The notes under the pieces were generated by a model that worked only from the letters and a program-made list of their open reading frames with translations, ran no database searches and had not been told where the DNA came from. The translations under genes were made by a program, and so were the position numbers. Shown here piece by piece: positions 22,449-30,261 of a stretch of 64,000 nt of DNA; positions within the stretch are counted from its first letter, which is position 1, and the number at the start of each line of letters is the position of its first letter. The stretch comes from Rhodopseudomonas boonkerdii (GTDB lineage Bacteria; Pseudomonadota; Alphaproteobacteria; Rhizobiales; Xanthobacteraceae). The DNA is taken from positions 2,108,001 to 2,172,000 of the forward strand of contig NZ_CP036537.1 in NCBI RefSeq assembly GCF_021184025.1. The letters are read 5' to 3'.

Positions 22449-23018
22449 GTGAGCGCGAGCCAGGCGACATCAGATGAAGCCCTGATCGGCCGTATCGCGC
22501 AGGGCGACCGTCTCGCGATGCAGGTGCTTTACGGGCGCCATCACGTCCGGGTGTTTCGCTTCGGCCTGCGGCTGGTGCGCAACGAACAGATTGCGGAGGA
22601 CCTTATCAGCGAGGTGTTCCTGGATGTATGGCGCCAGGCCGGCAAGTTCGAGGGGCGTTCGGCCGTCTCGACCTGGCTGCTGGCCATTACGCGTTTCAAG
22701 GCGCTCTCCGCATTACGGAAGCGCAAGGATGCCGAGCTGGACGACGAGACGGCCAATGCGATCGAGGATACGTCCGACGATCCGGAGGTCACGGTTCAGA
22801 AGAAGGATAAGGGTGACGCCCTGCGACGTTGTCTGTCGTCGCTTTCGGCGGAGCACCGCGAAATTGTCGATCTCGTCTACTACCACGAAAAATCCGTGGA
22901 GGAGGTGGCCGAGCTGGTTGGAATTCCAGAGAACACCGTGAAAACGCGTCTGTTCTATGCGCGCAAGAAATTGGCCGAACTGCTGAAGGCAGCCGGCATT
23001 GAACGAGGCTGGCCATGA
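22449..23018 (+). CDS. ECF RNA polymerase sigma factor
   Basis: A 189-residue ECF sigma factor starting at GTG 22449; a longer open frame exists upstream but lacks sigma-factor similarity. Region 2 is GDRLAMQVLYGRHHVRVFRFGLRLVRNEQIAEDLISEVFLDVW, and the promoter-melting part FEGRSAVSTWLLAITRFKALSALRKR follows. Region 4 is LSSLSAEHREIVDLVYYHEKSVEEVAELVGIPENTVKTRLFYARKKL. The stop codon overlaps the ATG of the next gene (ATGA), and that gene encodes its probable anti-sigma factor. The regulon cannot be deduced from the window. Confidence 0.9.
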   Translation: MSASQATSDEALIGRIAQGDRLAMQVLYGRHHVRVFRFGLRLVRNEQIAEDLISEVFLDVWRQAGKFEGRSAVSTWLLAITRFKALSALRKRKDAELDDETANAIEDTSDDPEVTVQKKDKGDALRRCLSSLSAEHREIVDLVYYHEKSVEEVAELVGIPENTVKTRLFYARKKLAELLKAAGIERGWP

Positions 23019-23797
23019 TGGCGATGAGCAACAAGATGCCGGAGCAGGAGCCGGGCGAGATCGAGGCATTGCTGCCTTGGCATGCCGCCGGCACGCTCGG
23101 TGCGCGCGATGCGCGCCGCGTCGAGGACGCGCTCGCCCGCGATCCCGATCTGGCTCGCCAATACGAGGTGATCCGCGAGGAATATGCCGAGACCATCGCG
23201 CTCAACGAGAGCCTGGGTGCGCCGACCGTGCGCGCCATGCAAAAGCTGTTCGCGGCGATCGATGCCGAGCCGCTTCGCAAGGATACGTCCAGGTCGGTGA
23301 GCTTCGGCGCGCGCCTCACCCGTTTCTTCGGCGGCCTGTCGCCGCGCACGCTGATGGCCGGCACTGCCGTCGGCTGTCTCGCGATCATGCTGCAGGCCGG
23401 CGTGATCGGCAGCATCGTCATGCAACGCGAGCAGGGCGGCTTCCCAGCGCCCGCGCGGGAAGCTGCGCCGCAGGCTGCGCCGGCTCCATCGGCCCCGGCG
23501 CCCCGGAGCGCCGCTCCGGCCGTCACCACGCGCTCGATGACTTCGTCGCCGACCTCGCAACCTGCTGCGGCGGCCGACGGCCCGACCCGGCTGTTCGTCC
23601 GTTTCGCGCCGACAGCACGGGTGTCGGACATCACCGCGCTGCTCGAGGCCTATCAGGGCACGATTGTCGGCAACGACAAGGACGGTCTGTTCCGCCTGCA
23701 GTTTGGCAGTCAGGTCATGACCAGGGATCAGGTCGCCGGCCTGATCCGCCGTCTCGAGAACGAGAAGATCGTCAGCATGGCGGTCCCGGCGCAATAA
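23015..23797 (+). CDS. Probable membrane anti-sigma factor without zinc motif
   Basis: A 260-residue protein translationally coupled to the ECF sigma gene by a four-base overlap. The N-terminal 90 residues (EIEALLPWHAAGTLGARDARRVEDALARDPDLARQYE) resemble the anti-sigma domain of ECF partners but lack the HxxxCxxC zinc site. One transmembrane segment lies at about residues 112-134, then an Ala/Pro-rich linker of about 50 residues, then a periplasmic domain of about 75 residues (TRLFVRFAPTARVSDITALLEAYQGTIVG) that looks like the prodomain fold of subtilisin-like proteases. That tail could sense or bind a periplasmic protease; this is inference. No protease gene is adjacent. Confidence 0.75.
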   Translation: MMAMSNKMPEQEPGEIEALLPWHAAGTLGARDARRVEDALARDPDLARQYEVIREEYAETIALNESLGAPTVRAMQKLFAAIDAEPLRKDTSRSVSFGARLTRFFGGLSPRTLMAGTAVGCLAIMLQAGVIGSIVMQREQGGFPAPAREAAPQAAPAPSAPAPRSAAPAVTTRSMTSSPTSQPAAAADGPTRLFVRFAPTARVSDITALLEAYQGTIVGNDKDGLFRLQFGSQVMTRDQVAGLIRRLENEKIVSMAVPAQ

Positions 23798-24277
23798 TCG
23801 CGGTGCCGGGGCTGGCATCGTCCAGCCGTGGAAATCATCCGATTTCGTTGAACGTTTTCCGGCCTGCGCGGACTCATGAATGCGGGAGCGGCTTGCCCTC
23901 CCCAGCGAGACCGTTCCCCGGCGCAAGCGCCCAACCTGCGCCAAGAGGTATCGCTCGACCCGTCCGGTTGTCCCCCCGGGCGGGTCTTTTTATGGGCGCA
24001 TGAACCGGCGACGGGGCCGGGGAAAACGGAGCCGGATGGCGAAGAGTGCCCTAACGCGCTCTGTAATATTTGTTCCAATCTTCTGTGACATACAGCCATT
24101 CATCGACTCGGCTTGACAGAAGAAGTGCAGATTCCACGGAGCTTTCCCGAAGCTTGCGTCTGGAAACTGTCAAATTGCAGACACATTTCGCTAGACTGCG
24201 GGCGTTTTTCCACAGATTGTAGCTAAGTACCAGTCAGTGATTCTGTTGCGTTGATTCCGTTCTTCTCTTTTGCGGAC
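23798..24277. other. Gene-free interval with sigma-operon terminator
   Basis: About 480 bases separate the anti-sigma gene from the TIGR03809-like gene. The interval contains the terminator at 23957-23991 and an AT-richer 3' half that presumably holds the promoter of the next gene. Small overlapping frames near 23876-24116 span the terminator and have no family resemblance, so they are not called. Confidence 0.6.
23957..23991 (+). terminator. Intrinsic terminator of the ECF/anti-sigma operon
   Basis: Arms gacccgtccgg and ccgggcgggtc pair almost perfectly, allowing one bulge on each side, around a short loop and are followed by five T residues. It lies 160 bases after the anti-sigma stop. Confidence 0.8.
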
Positions 24278-24826
24278 ATGCACATGTCACTGCATCCCTT
24301 GTTTGCTCGATCTGCCGCACCGCATTTCAGCGATCCCAAGACCCGCAAGATCGTGGAGCGTTGGGCTGCATTGGCCGAGCAGCGTCTCGATTATCTCACC
24401 GAACTGTTCGACAGCGGCCGCTGGCGCCGCTTTCACGGCGAGGCCGAATTCCTCGACAACATCGCGGAAGCGAAGGACGCCGTGGCGCGCTGGCAGGCGA
24501 TGGCGAATGGCGAGTTCGTTGCCCCGGTGATCCGCGCTGCGCCGCCGCTGCAGCCGGTCCTTGCTGCGATCGAAGCCGCCATTGTCGCCCCGGTCGAGCA
24601 GCAGCAGGCCGAGGTGCTGTCCTTCGAGGACCATGCCGCCCAGCGCGACACTGCACGCAGGCCGCATTTCGTTGCGATGAGCGACGTGATCGTGAACCAC
24701 GCCGAAGCGGAAGGCGTGGTTGAGACGGATGAGGCGGAGTCGCCGGTGCACGCCGTCTCGCCGCTCGATCTGTTCGATCACGACGCCATCGTCGCCCGCT
24801 ATCCGATGCTGCGCGCGGCGATGTAA
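24278..24826 (+). CDS. TIGR03809-like hypothetical protein
   Basis: A 182-residue soluble protein whose function is unknown. The N-terminal 70 residues (FSDPKTRKIVERWAALAEQRLDYLTELFDSGRWRRFHGEAEFLDNIAEAKDAVARWQ) form two to three amphipathic helices and resemble the small family TIGR03809, which I recall as restricted to Bradyrhizobiaceae and encoded next to TIGR03808 proteins. The rest is Ala/Val-rich and probably flexible. The start is ambiguous: ATG 24278 and ATG 24284 both lack a good ribosome site, and a TTG at 24251 is further upstream. The convergent downstream gene matches the TIGR03808 type, which supports the assignment. Confidence 0.68.
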   Translation: MHMSLHPLFARSAAPHFSDPKTRKIVERWAALAEQRLDYLTELFDSGRWRRFHGEAEFLDNIAEAKDAVARWQAMANGEFVAPVIRAAPPLQPVLAAIEAAIVAPVEQQQAEVLSFEDHAAQRDTARRPHFVAMSDVIVNHAEAEGVVETDEAESPVHAVSPLDLFDHDAIVARYPMLRAAM

Positions 24827-24837
24827 GCTACTGATCT

Positions 24838-24888
24838 TGTCCCGGCTCTGCGAAGCGGCACTTCGCGCCGCATCGCGTCCAGGACACG
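24838..24888. repeat. Palindromic repeat, family C, half copy
   Basis: A 51-base sequence nearly identical to one arm (15487-15533) of the full copy at 15410-15533, sharing gtcccggctctgcgaagc. It sits in the short gap between two convergent genes. Confidence 0.75.
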
Positions 24889-24911
24889 ACGTCAGCAGGT
24901 CGCAATTCCAT

Positions 24912-26273
24912 CTAGCGCACCGTATTTCCCGACAGCGCGATCTGCGCAAAACTCTGCGCACCCTTCGCCGTCAGGTCGGGCGTCGTCGGTTTGGCGTGGT
25001 CGAGGCCGACCACGGCACCGCGCGCCGCTCCTGAAATCATGTTGTTGCTGACCAGCGCCGTGCCCGCTCCGGGCATCACCGACACGCCGATGCCGACGAA
25101 GGCATTGCGCACCACATTGCCGGATATGGCGACATCGCGCAGATAACGGCCCCAGCCTGCGATGATGCCGAAAGCCGGCGCATTCTCCACCACATTGCCG
25201 CTCACCGTGGCATCCGCTTCCACATAGATGCCGACGCCGGCATCGTCATCCGGTGCCGTGCCGATCGGCCGTTTCGGAATCAGGTTACGAATGATGTTGC
25301 CCTGCACGACGGCGATGCGGCCGCCTTCGTTGAAATTGCACACAGAGACGCCGAACGCCGCGCCGTCCACCGTGTTGTTGGCGATGACTGCGCCCTCGAA
25401 GGCGAATTCCGAATACAGCGCGACCTCGCGCACCTGCGAGACGCTGTTGCCGGTGATGTGGATGTTGGAGGCCGAATTGCCGCGCACCGCCGAGTAGTCG
25501 CAATTTCTGATGCGATTGCCGGATACAATGACATTGCCGGCACGAAATGCGTTGATGGCATTGCCATACTGGCCGGAGCCGCCGGGGCCGGCCTTGATGT
25601 CCTCGATGCGGTTGTCGATCACCTGCGTGCCGTCGTCACCAAGGGCGCTGCGCAGGATTTCGATGCCGTTGCTGCGGGTGTTGCCGATTGTGTTCTGGGT
25701 GACGAGCAGGCCATTGCCATCGAACGAGACGATGGCGGTGGTGGCGATATCGCTGAAAGCGTTGCCGCGCAGCGCGCCGGCGCAACGTTCGAGCCAGATG
25801 CCGGCATTGCCGCTTTTGAGGATCGTGCAATCGTCGATGCGGATGTCATTACTCGTGGTGACCTGCACGAGGCCGGTGCGCGGCGGCAACGCCGCGTAAT
25901 TGCCGTCCAGGGTCAATCCGTTCAGACTCACGTAATCGGCGCCATCGCCCGCCAGCAACGGTCCGCCGCCGAGGGAGGTGAGGGTGGTGGCGCCGCGAAT
26001 GCCGACCAGCTGCGTGCCGCGTGCGAGCTTCAGCGTCGAGGTGCGATAGTTGCCAGGCGGCAGCACCAGCGGCGCCTGCAGCCGCGTGGCGTCGTCGATG
26101 GCGCGTTGCAATGCTCGGGTCTGATCGTCCTGGGTATTGGAGCGCACGCCATATTGCGTGGCATCGCGCCCGAGTGCCGAGGGCAGCGGCGCCGCTTCGG
26201 CGCGCGAGGCGACGAGCACGCCGGCCGCGCCGAGCGCGGAGACATTCAACAAGTGGCGGCGGTCGGTGATCAT
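24912..26273 (-). CDS. TIGR03808-like Tat-exported parallel beta-helix protein
   Basis: A 453-residue exported protein. The start at 26273 gives MITDRRHLLNVSALGAAGVL, a twin-arginine signal; ATGs at 26282 and further upstream are alternatives. After the signal comes a pectate-lyase-like N-terminal cap (RALQRAIDDATRLQAPLVLPPGNYRTSTLKLARGTQL) and then at least eight right-handed beta-helix turns with repeated ISGNxIRN or VVxNNTVxG-like coils. Asn-rich ladders such as NAINAFRAGNVIVSGNRIRN and SGNVVENAPAFGI are visible. This matches the TIGR03808 Tat-translocated repeat family. Carbohydrate binding or cleavage is typical of such folds, but no catalytic triad can be assigned. Confidence 0.82.
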   Translation of the reverse strand: MITDRRHLLNVSALGAAGVLVASRAEAAPLPSALGRDATQYGVRSNTQDDQTRALQRAIDDATRLQAPLVLPPGNYRTSTLKLARGTQLVGIRGATTLTSLGGGPLLAGDGADYVSLNGLTLDGNYAALPPRTGLVQVTTSNDIRIDDCTILKSGNAGIWLERCAGALRGNAFSDIATTAIVSFDGNGLLVTQNTIGNTRSNGIEILRSALGDDGTQVIDNRIEDIKAGPGGSGQYGNAINAFRAGNVIVSGNRIRNCDYSAVRGNSASNIHITGNSVSQVREVALYSEFAFEGAVIANNTVDGAAFGVSVCNFNEGGRIAVVQGNIIRNLIPKRPIGTAPDDDAGVGIYVEADATVSGNVVENAPAFGIIAGWGRYLRDVAISGNVVRNAFVGIGVSVMPGAGTALVSNNMISGAARGAVVGLDHAKPTTPDLTAKGAQSFAQIALSGNTVR

Positions 26274-26347
26274 GGCGCGCATCCCGTGGCGGAAGATGTC
26301 GCTCACCATACGCCATTGGCGCAAAGCGGCAGGTTAATGTCGCGCCC

Positions 26348-26436
26348 GTAGGGCGGATGCGCCGAAGGCGTCATCCGCCGGCGGAATACATGGCTGAAAC
26401 GCCGCGGCGGATGACGCTCCGCTCATCGGCCCTGCC
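26348..26436. repeat. Palindromic repeat, family A, copy 2
   Basis: Begins gtagggcggatgcgcc and ends with a degraded complement (atcggccctgc). It follows the promoter side of the Tat protein gene. The right arm has diverged more than in the other two copies. Confidence 0.7.
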
Positions 26437-26800
26437 GCTCGTGTAAAATATTCCTATTTTGTTCTTGACTGAATTCCGTAAAGGACTATGTTCCGCGTTG
26501 TCCGGCCCCGGTGAGAGGGGCGAGCGCGATCGTCACGTTCGCGGGGCTGGATGCGGTGGACGCCAAGGCTTGGGCGTCGCGCGGTGCCTTGAAGACGTTC
26601 GCCTGCGGGCGGGACGGACCCGTGCCAGACCTGCCACTGGCGTGGAGATGTCTCACCTTCGGATGGACCGATTTGGGGTCACGCACGACGGACGACCCTC
26701 GCGGCGGCGTCCGGCCAAAGCGCTCTGTCCCGGCCCATCGCCTTGGGCGGAACGGGTCAAGACGGGTCGACGACCCCGGCGACACGAGCAAGCCGAACAC

Positions 26801-26918
26801 CGCGTGCGGAACGTCGAGCTTGCTCGATCATTCCGAAAGTCCTGATGCATACCCTTGCGGAGTACCGCATCGGCATCAGGCACCAAGGGTGCATCGGGCA
26901 CCCGGCGTTCCGCACGCC
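26801..26918. repeat. Nested inverted repeat (large hairpin)
   Basis: The outer arms cgcgtgcggaacgtcg (26801-26816) and cggcgttccgcacgcc (26903-26918) pair, allowing a few mismatches. Inside them gatgcatacccttg (about 26842-26855) pairs with caagggtgcatc (about 26884-26895). The two nested stems would give one structured RNA or cruciform of about 118 bases. The surrounding sequence resembles long intergenic repeats I recall from Bradyrhizobium-group genomes. Confidence 0.6.
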
Positions 26919-27099
26919 CTCTTTCGAGGGGGGAGGTGGGAATGAAAGACGACGGCGCCCCCGCGCCGCAAACAACAGGGGCGACGACGCATGTCTGAGG
27001 TGCGGTCACAGGCCGAAGCAGGGCTGACGCCGCTCCCGACTTTCAGCTAGACTCATTCCAAACAAGAGGCCCAACAAAAGCGCGCGCAAGGAAATCCCC

Positions 27100-28647
27100 A
27101 TGGCTCTGTCTACGGCTCTGTCTACGGCTCCGTCTCCCGTCATCCGTCTGCATCCCGACGACGCCGTGCTGATCGCGCGCACCATGCTGCTGCCGGGTGT
27201 CGAAGTCGCCAAAGGCGTCACCACCAGCGAGCGTATTCCCGCCGGCCACAAGGTGGCGATCCGGCCGATCGCCGTGAACGAGCCGATCTATCGCTACGGC
27301 CAGATCATCGGCTTCGCCACTCAGCCGATTGCGCCGGGCCAGCATGTCCACACCCAGAATTGCGGCATGGGCGATTTCGACCGCGACTATGCTTACGGCG
27401 TCGACGTGAAGCCGACGCCGAATGTCGAGTTGCCCGCGACCTTCATGGGCATCAGGCGCAGCGACGGCCGCGTCGCCACGCGCAACTATATCGGCCTGCT
27501 GACATCGGTGAATTGCAGCGCCCATGTCGCCAGCCTCGTTGCCGATGTGTTCAAGCGCAATCCCTTCAGCGGCCACGATCCGCTTGCCGATTATCCGAAT
27601 GTGGACGGTGTCGTCGCGCTGACGCACAAGACCGGTTGCGGCATGACGCAGGACGAGCCGCTGACGCTGCTCCGCCGCACCCTCGGCGGTTATGCGCGGC
27701 ATGTGAATTTCTCGCATGTGGTCGTGCTCGGCCTCGGCTGTGAGATCAACCAGATCGGCGGCCTGATGCAGGAGCAGAAGCTCGCCGGCCGCTTGCGAGA
27801 GATGCAGATCCAGGAGATCGGCGGCACACGCAAGACGACGGAAGCCGGCATTGCCTTCGTCAAGGAAGCGCTCGCCGATTCCAACAAGGTGACGCGCGAA
27901 GAAGTCTCGGCGAGCGAACTCACCGTCGCGCTCCAATGCGGCGGCTCCGACGGCTATTCGGGCATCTCGGCCAATCCCGCGCTCGGCGCGGCCAGCGATC
28001 TGCTCGTGCGTCATGGCGGCACGGTGGTGCTGTCCGAAACGCCCGAGACCTATGGCGCCGAACATCTTTTGACGCGCCGCGCCGTCTCGCGCGAAGTCGG
28101 GGAAAAGCTGGTCGGCCTGATGCGCTGGTGGGAGCAATATTGCGAACGGGAAGGCGCCGAGATGAACGCCAATCCCTCGCCGGGCAACAAGGCCGGCGGC
28201 CTCACGACCATCCTCGAAAAATCGCTTGGCGCCATGGCCAAGGCGGGCTCGACCAATCTCGTCGATGTCCTCAACTATGCCGAGGCCATTACCCGGAAGG
28301 GTTTCGTCTTCATGGACACGCCCGGTTACGATCCGGTCGCCGCGACGGGGCAGGTGGCCGGCGGCGCCAATATGGTTTGCTTCACCACCGGCCGCGGCAG
28401 CGTGTTCGGCTGCAAGCCCGCGCCGTCCATCAAGCTCGCCACCAACACGCCGATGTTCAAGCGTATGGAAGACGACATGGACATCAATTGCGGCACGGTG
28501 CTCGATGGCGACGAGACCGTGCAGGAATGCGGCCAGCGCATTTTCGACCTGATGCTGAAGACCGCGTCAGGTCAGCGCACCAAGAGCGAAAGCTTCGATT
28601 TCGGCGGCGCCGAATTCGCGCCGTGGGTGCTTGGCGCGACCATGTAG
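27100..28647 (+). CDS. UxaA-family sugar-acid dehydratase (altronate dehydratase type)
   Basis: A 515-residue hydro-lyase of the UxaA/GarD family, which dehydrates altronate or galactarate using an iron centre. The N-terminal SAF-like domain (IRLHPDDAVLIARTMLLPGVEVAKGV) ends near residue 95, and the catalytic part has RNYIGLLTSVNCSAHVA, VALTHKTGCGM, VLGLGCEINQI and the C-terminal ATGQVAGGANMVCFTTGRGS. Both domains are fused in one polypeptide, as in E. coli UxaA. The start carries a tandem 12-base duplication (LSTALSTA). eutB follows after 47 bases, so the pair may be cotranscribed, although the reactions are unrelated. Substrate is uncertain among altronate, galactarate and related acids. 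Confidence 0.86.
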   Translation: MALSTALSTAPSPVIRLHPDDAVLIARTMLLPGVEVAKGVTTSERIPAGHKVAIRPIAVNEPIYRYGQIIGFATQPIAPGQHVHTQNCGMGDFDRDYAYGVDVKPTPNVELPATFMGIRRSDGRVATRNYIGLLTSVNCSAHVASLVADVFKRNPFSGHDPLADYPNVDGVVALTHKTGCGMTQDEPLTLLRRTLGGYARHVNFSHVVVLGLGCEINQIGGLMQEQKLAGRLREMQIQEIGGTRKTTEAGIAFVKEALADSNKVTREEVSASELTVALQCGGSDGYSGISANPALGAASDLLVRHGGTVVLSETPETYGAEHLLTRRAVSREVGEKLVGLMRWWEQYCEREGAEMNANPSPGNKAGGLTTILEKSLGAMAKAGSTNLVDVLNYAEAITRKGFVFMDTPGYDPVAATGQVAGGANMVCFTTGRGSVFGCKPAPSIKLATNTPMFKRMEDDMDINCGTVLDGDETVQECGQRIFDLMLKTASGQRTKSESFDFGGAEFAPWVLGATM

Positions 28648-28694
28648 CGCATTCGCCGGTGGACAGGGCGGTGGGCACGACCAAGAATAGCGGC

Positions 28695-30077
28695 ATGACC
28701 TATCGCCACACCATCGATAGCACGACCTATACCTTTGCCGGGCTGCGCGATCTGCTCGCCAAGGCCACACCCCCGCGCTCCGGCGATCGGCTTGCGGGGA
28801 TTGCGGCGGAGACCGCCGAGCAGATGATCGCCGCGCGGATGGCGCTGGCGGATCTGCCGCTCGTGCAATTCCTGAACGAAACCGTCATCCCTTATGAGAG
28901 CGACGAGGTAACCCGCCTCATCGTCGATACGCACGCCGCCGCGGCCTTCGCGCCGATCGCATCGCTCACCGTTGGCGGGTTTCGCGACTGGCTGCTGTCG
29001 GATGCTGCAACGCCTGAAGCGATGACACGGCTGGCGCCCGGCGTGACTCCGGAAATGGCGGCTGCTGTCTCCAAGCTGATGCGCAATCAGGATCTGATCC
29101 TGGCGGCCAAGAAGTGCGAGGTCGTCACCCGTTTCCGCAACACCATCGGCCTGCGCGGCCGCATGAGCGTGCGTCTGCAGCCCAATCATCCGTTCGACGA
29201 CATCAGGGGCATAGCCGCCTCGACGCTGGATGGCCTGTTGCTCGGCGCCGGCGACGCCTGTATCGGCATCAATCCGGCCAGCGACGATCCGGCGGTGCTC
29301 GGCCGGCTGGTGCGGATGCTCGACGACGTGATCGTCCGGCTCGGTATTCCCACGCAGAGCTGCGTGCTGACCCATGTGACCACCTCCATCGATCTGATCG
29401 CGCAGGGCGCTCCGGTCGATCTGGTGTTTCAGTCCATCGCCGGCACCGAAGCGGCGAACAGGAGCTTCGGCATCGACCTCGCCCTGTTGAAGGAAGCGCG
29501 CGAGGCCGGCCTGTCGTTGAAGCGCGGCACAATCGGCGACAATGTGATGTATTTCGAAACCGGGCAGGGCTCCGCCTTGTCCGCCAATGCCCATCACGGT
29601 GTCGATCAGCAGACCCTGGAAGCCCGCGCCTATGCGGTGGCGCGGGCCTTCTCGCCGCTGCTGGTGAACAGCGTGGTCGGCTTCATCGGTCCCGAATATC
29701 TCTATGACGGCAAGGAGATCATCCGCGCCGGGCTGGAGGATCATTTCTGCGGAAAATTGCTTGGCCTGCCGCTCGGCGTGGACGTCTGTTACACCAACCA
29801 TGCCGAGGCCGATCAGGACGATATGGACAACCTCATGACGCTGCTGGCCGCTGCCGGCGTCAATTTCATCATGGGCGTGCCGGGCGCCGATGACGTCATG
29901 CTGAACTATCAGTCGACATCCTTTCACGATGCGCTCTACTTGCGCGATCTGTTCGGTCTGAAGCGGGCTCCGGAATTCGATGCCTGGCTGTTGCAGGCGG
30001 GAATTGTCGATGGCGATCTGCGCATTCGCGACCAGGGCGGCGTGTTGCCGGATTTCGCGGCGCGGCTCATCGCCTGA
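28695..30077 (+). CDS. eutB: Ethanolamine ammonia-lyase large subunit
   Basis: A 460-residue B12-dependent ammonia-lyase large subunit that, with EutC, converts ethanolamine to acetaldehyde and ammonia. The start ATG 28695 is inside a longer open frame and gives the family length. Conserved segments include MLADxPLxxFLNExxIPYExDEVTRLI-like sequence near residues 58-85, AKKCEVVTRFRNTIGLRGRMSVRLQPNHP, and SIAGTEAANRSFGIDL. Its partner eutC lies 2.2 kb downstream on the same strand, separated by a radical SAM gene and a palindromic repeat pair. No carboxysome-like eut shell genes are in the window, so this is the soluble form of the pathway. Confidence 0.95.
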   Translation: MTYRHTIDSTTYTFAGLRDLLAKATPPRSGDRLAGIAAETAEQMIAARMALADLPLVQFLNETVIPYESDEVTRLIVDTHAAAAFAPIASLTVGGFRDWLLSDAATPEAMTRLAPGVTPEMAAAVSKLMRNQDLILAAKKCEVVTRFRNTIGLRGRMSVRLQPNHPFDDIRGIAASTLDGLLLGAGDACIGINPASDDPAVLGRLVRMLDDVIVRLGIPTQSCVLTHVTTSIDLIAQGAPVDLVFQSIAGTEAANRSFGIDLALLKEAREAGLSLKRGTIGDNVMYFETGQGSALSANAHHGVDQQTLEARAYAVARAFSPLLVNSVVGFIGPEYLYDGKEIIRAGLEDHFCGKLLGLPLGVDVCYTNHAEADQDDMDNLMTLLAAAGVNFIMGVPGADDVMLNYQSTSFHDALYLRDLFGLKRAPEFDAWLLQAGIVDGDLRIRDQGGVLPDFAARLIA

Positions 30078-30188
30078 CGTGGAGCTGACCACGTCGCGTC
30101 GGCCGCGCGGTCCCGTCACAATGTTGAAGGAATTCTGGCCCAGATTCGCCGCTTGTAACTGGATTTGGCTGGAGCGTTCGAACGGAGT

Positions 30189-30213
30189 GGAACGGTTTCA
30201 TCTCAGCGGCGTT
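30189..30213 (+). promoter_or_regulatory. EcfG-type general-stress promoter
   Basis: GGAAC at 30189-30193, 16 bases, then CGTT at 30210-30213 matches the EcfG consensus GGAAC-N16/17-CGTT. The radical SAM gene starts at 30262, so the leader would be about 40 bases. EcfG control of hpnP has been reported in Rhodopseudomonas palustris. Confidence 0.75.
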
Positions 30214-30261
30214 GTTATGGGTTTAGCGAGGGGCCGCTGATGCATCCGCAGAGGTTTTTGA

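Larger units (their letters stand above)
26274..27099. other. 826-base gene-free interval
   Basis: It holds family A palindrome copy 2 and then about 550 bases that look non-coding. Several frames are open in this stretch, but all are short, none has a ribosome site, and their products are Arg/Pro/Ser-rich without family resemblance. The interval ends with the leader of the UxaA-type gene at 27100. Confidence 0.65.

Noticed and set aside
24053..24076. GGAAC-N15-CGTT on the minus strand, resembling an EcfG promoter
   Set aside because: The spacer is one base short and it points back into the anti-sigma gene in antisense; no gene would be served.
26459..27027. Several short open frames in the gene-free interval
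   Set aside because: They overlap each other on both strands and span the nested hairpin; no ribosome site or family resemblance, so the region is better described as a structured element.
28572..30119. 515-codon open frame on the minus strand
   Set aside because: Antisense to eutB.
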